Part shown: piece after piece, positions 61,397 to 64,000 of the stretch
How the letters are laid out: each line of letters begins with the position of its first letter
How positions within the stretch are numbered: the stretch's first letter is position 1
Source: Serripes groenlandicus
Lineage: Eukaryota > Mollusca > Bivalvia > Cardiida > Cardiidae
Reading direction: 5' to 3'
Assembly (NCBI GenBank): GCA_031761405.1
Contig: JASEVX010000006.1
Span: 25,212,302-25,276,301 of the forward strand
Length of the DNA stretch: 64,000 bases
Position numbers and translations under genes: made by a program
Notes under the pieces: model-generated
Database searches by the model: none
What the model saw: the letters and a program-made list of their open reading frames with translations, nothing else
What the model was told of the DNA's origin: nothing

Positions 61397-62824
61397 ATGT
61401 CTCCCCCATACATGGGGGTGACATATTGCTTTTGCCCGTTCCGTCCTTCCGTCTGTCTGTCACACTTGTTTCCGCTCAATAACTAAAGAACGCTTGGGAG
61501 TAGCTAGGAACTTCATACTTGGTATGCAGGTTGGTCATGACCAGTAGCTGACCCCTATTGATTTTGATGTCAGAAGGTCAAAGGTCAAGGTCATGGTGAC
61601 CTTGTGAGGTAAAAAGTGGTTTCCGCTCAATAACTGAAGAACGCTTGGGCCGAGGAACTCCATACTTGGTATGCAGGTTGGCCATGCCCAGTAGAAGACC
61701 CCTATTGATTTTGAGGTCAGTGCGTCTAAAGTCAAGGTCACAGTAGTCAAGGTCACTGTGACCTTGAGCTGAAAAGTCACAGTGACAATGAGCTGAAAAA
61801 TTGTTTTTGCTTAGGCCCAGGAACTTCATACTTGGTGTGCAGGTTGGTCACTACCAGCAAATGACCTCTATTGATTTTGAGATCACTAGGTCAAAGGTCA
61901 AGGTCATAGTGGTCAAGTTCACGTCCATCACTCTTGTTTCCGCTCAATAACTGAAGAACGTTTGGGCGTAGAAACTTCATACTTTGTATGCAGGTTGGTC
62001 ATGACCAGTAGATGACCCCTCTTGATTTTGAGGTCAGTGCGTCTAAAGTCAAGGTCACAGTGACCTTGAGCTGAAAGGTCACTGACAATGAGCTGAAAAA
62101 TTATTTTTGCTTAATAACTGTAGAATGCTTTGGCCATGGAAGTTAATACTTGGTGTGCAGGTTGGTCATCACCAGCAGTTACCCCTATTGATTTTGAGGT
62201 CACTATCTCAAAGGTCAAGGTCATGGTAACCTTCAGCTGAAAAATGGTTTCCGCTCAATAACTAAAGAATGCTTATGTCGAGGAACTTCATACCTGGTGT
62301 GCAGGTTGGTCCTAACCAGTAGATGACCTTTATTGAATTTGTTTGATTTTGAGGTCACAAGGTCAAATGTCAAGGTCACAGTGAATTTCAGCTGAAAAAT
62401 GTTTTTTACTCAATAACTCAAGAACTCTTATGCCCAGGAACTTCGTACTTGGTGTGCAGGTTGGTCCTAACCTGTAGATGACCCCTATTGATTTTGATGT
62501 CAGTAGGTCAAAGGTCAAGGTTGTGGTGACCTTGGGCTGAAAAATGGTTTCTGCTCAATAACTGAAGATTGCTTTGGCCCAGGAACTTCATACTTGGTGT
62601 GTAGACTGGTCACCACCAGCAAATGACCCCTATTGATTTTGAGGTCAAAGGCCAAGGTCATGGTGACCTTCAGCTGAAAAATGGTTTACGCTCAATATCT
62701 GAGGATTGTCACTATTGCTTCATCTCCAGTCCAAAACTACAAAATTAATCTCCATCATTTCTTTTTCTCCCCTAAGACCACACAAATGGGGAGACAAGCG
62801 CTTTTTCAAAAAAGCAATCTCTAG
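61397..62824 (+). mobile_element. GTCY-class element 'ATGTCTCCCCC', intact (1.43 kb)
   Basis: Left foldback ATGTCTCCCCCATACATGGG / GGGTGACATAT, GTCCTTCCGTCTGTCTGTCA, about eight core units near 165-180 bp (CGCTCAATAACTGAAGAACG, ACTTGGTATGCAGGTTGG, AGGTCAAAGGTCAAGGTCA), unique 3' tail with GGGGAGACAAGCGC and TTTTTCAAAAAAGC, end AATCTCTAG|TT. Reference copy for the split element 18906-20052 + 24756-24841. Frames inside are artefacts. Confidence 0.88.
61588..62669. promoter_or_regulatory. Perfect AGGTCAnnnTGACCT palindromes (4)
   Basis: At 61588-61602, 61750-61764, 62052-62066 and 62655-62669, each inside a core unit, several preceded by AGGTCAAAGGTCA (DR1) and TCAAGGTCA. Sequence match is exact; function is not shown. 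Confidence 0.6.
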
Positions 62825-63268
62825 TTAGATACCTACGTTTCATCTGCTTCAAAACACATCTGAGAAAATACTATTACAGCTGGTACATGTAATTTGCAGA
62901 GGCGTCAGAAAGCGTCTATATGAGGGAAAGGGTTAAAATTAATGCATCTGCCAGTGGGAAAGGATTTAGAGTCGGGATTGGAACATTATGATAGATTCAA
63001 TAATAATATTGCCTCATTGTTTCAAGCAGAAAGGGTTTAGAAGTCTTATTTATGAGGTTTGTAATTGCATATGAATTTATAGTATAAAAATAACAGGTGA
63101 AGTAACAACACTTATTAGTTTCACTTGTTTATTTGCTTAACCCTTTCCCTCATATAGACACTTTCTGACACCTCTGCAAATAACATGTACCAGCTGTTAA
63201 AGTATTTTGAAGCTGATGACACACAGGTATCTAATTAATGGTGAATGATTAACTGAAGGATGATCTTG
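62825..63268. repeat. Inverted pair of a 110-bp block ending in TM termini
   Basis: 62828-62935 (CTACGTTTCATCTGCTTCAA ... GAGGGAAAGGGTTAA) is the inverse of 63137-63240 (TTAACCCTTTCCCTCATATA ... GGTATCTAATTAATG). Both switch from TM to CAAATNACATGTACCAGCTG at the same base. The right arm is also a direct copy of 52640-52736. Confidence 0.8.
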
Positions 63269-63440
63269 TTAACCCTTTCCCTCATATGACGCTTTCTGAC
63301 GCTTCTGCAGCAGACAGCTTTTTGAAAACATAGTGACAAAATAAGAAATTGCTCAAAACAAGCAATTTCTCCTTTTGCCACAATGTTTTCCACTTTTAGT
63401 CATAGGTTATCCATTCAGTCGTCTGCTGCAGATGTGTTCA
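63269..63440 (+). mobile_element. TM MITE, F copy, internal/right deletion
   Basis: TTAACCCTTTCCCTCATATG to GGTTATCCATTCAGTCGTCT; the segment GATTTTCTATTTTTTGACAA is deleted and the terminus is lost. Confidence 0.82.
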
Positions 63441-63605
63441 ACTTTAGCTTTTCCCATTTCTCAATAACTACATGTCATCAATAACTTCAAACAACGTCTA
63501 CTATAACATTATGTTGATTCAATTTTCAACTTTACTTCTGTTCAGACTTGCAACACTTATTTATTGTGATCAGAATAATGAAACAATACTTTTATGATCT
63601 TCTTT

Positions 63606-63714
63606 TTAGCTCGACTTTTGAAAAAAACGAGAGCTATTGTCATGACCCTGGCGGTGGCGTGGTCGTCCGGTTAAGGTTTTTTGTTTAGCGTCTGTGCCGT
63701 ACGCGGTGCTCTTG
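63606..63714 (+). mobile_element. Short GTCY-class element 'TAGCTCGACTTTTG'
   Basis: TTTAGCTCGACTTTTGAAAA with complement AAAACGAGAGCTA, then GGTCGTCCGG, ending CGGTGCTCTTG|TT. Only about 110 bp, probably an internal deletion. Confidence 0.55.
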
Positions 63715-64000
63715 TTAGATCACCTGAGCAATCTACAGTGTTTTCTGATCACTCTATGTCCGTCGTTAACCTTTAGCTTTAAACAACATATCCTCCTAAA
63801 CCACTGGACCAATTAAAACCAAACTTCACTGGAATGATCCTTTGGTGGTCCTCTTTCAAAATTTGATGTGGAACTTTGCATGTTGTTACTAAGCATCAGA
63901 AAGGGTAGAAAATGGTCAATCTTTGAAATTCTTCTACTCTTTTAAACCGCTTGTCGGATTACAATATAATTTGATAGAAATATTCCTTAGTTGACCCTCT
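63715..64000 (+). mobile_element. GTCY-class element 'AGATCACCTGAGCAATC', cut by window end
   Basis: TTAGATCACCTGAGCAATCT, GATCACTCTATGTCCGTCGT, then a core unit (CCACTGGACCAATTAAAACC, AATATAATTTGATAGAAATA). Related to the TAGCTCACCTG family. Confidence 0.6.

Noticed and set aside
49287..64000. Search for the next Gemin5 exon
   Set aside because: No acceptor/donor-bounded stretch matching the following family sequence was found by eye; the exon is probably beyond the window or too short to recognise.

Overview
This is eukaryotic, AT-rich DNA, most probably from a bivalve mollusc. The basis is indirect: a split animal gene (Gemin5), tRNA-derived SINEs whose tails resemble the Nin-DC type reported from molluscs, and many elements built like the oyster 'pearl'/fly DINE-1 (non-autonomous Helentron) repeats. 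Species and contig placement cannot be told from the sequence alone.

The only host gene I can support is a four-exon internal piece of Gemin5 on the + strand: 7502-7639, 40419-40566, 43069-43188 and 49076-49286. All four have AG/GT borders, the codon phases match across every junction (1-1, 2-2, 2-2, then 0), and the product aligns without a gap with the TPR-like middle of Gemin5, the SMN-complex/snRNA-binding protein. The first intron is about 32.8 kb. The WD-repeat half should lie upstream of the window and the C-terminal part downstream.

Nearly everything else is mobile DNA. (i) About 90 copies, remnants or composites belong to one short inverted-repeat family, here called TM. It is flanked by TTAA with termini CCCTTTCCC and has a central palindrome; many young copies are exactly 230 bp including both TTAA. 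F copies begin CATATAGACGC (given strand +), R copies begin CATACGACAATT (given strand -), and old copies have no assigned strand. (ii) At least ten families share one plan: a 5' foldback, a GTCT/GTCC run, 150-180 bp core tandem repeats, a 3' stem-loop and an end in CTAG or CTTG next to T's. They resemble pearl/DINE-1/Helentron elements. (iii) There is a 4.0 kb hAT element at 20249-24264 with a perfect 8-bp target duplication, a broken transposase and a large tandem array inserted in it. (iv) There are SINEs with 14-15 bp target duplications, a TA-flanked mariner-like MITE, a recurring foldback element, a 57-bp satellite interrupted by an insertion carrying a RecQ-like helicase start, and satellites derived from TM.

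Layout: 1-7500 TM copies and small GTCY elements; 7502 Gemin5 exon; 7719-9127 GTCY element; 9130-12124 TM; 12238-16389 four GTCY elements; 16455-18905 TM and a SINE; 18906-24841 nested GTCY/hAT/array complex; 25300-27430 satellites and an inserted element; 27800-36600 SINEs, TM and foldbacks; 36600-40400 MITEs; 40419-43188 two exons with a 57-bp satellite between them; 43297-45345 GTCY element in a SINE; 45600-49000 TM; 49076 exon; 49800-64000 TM, GTCY and SINE elements, including nested insertions. Most of the longer open reading frames outside the exons are by-products of these repeats.
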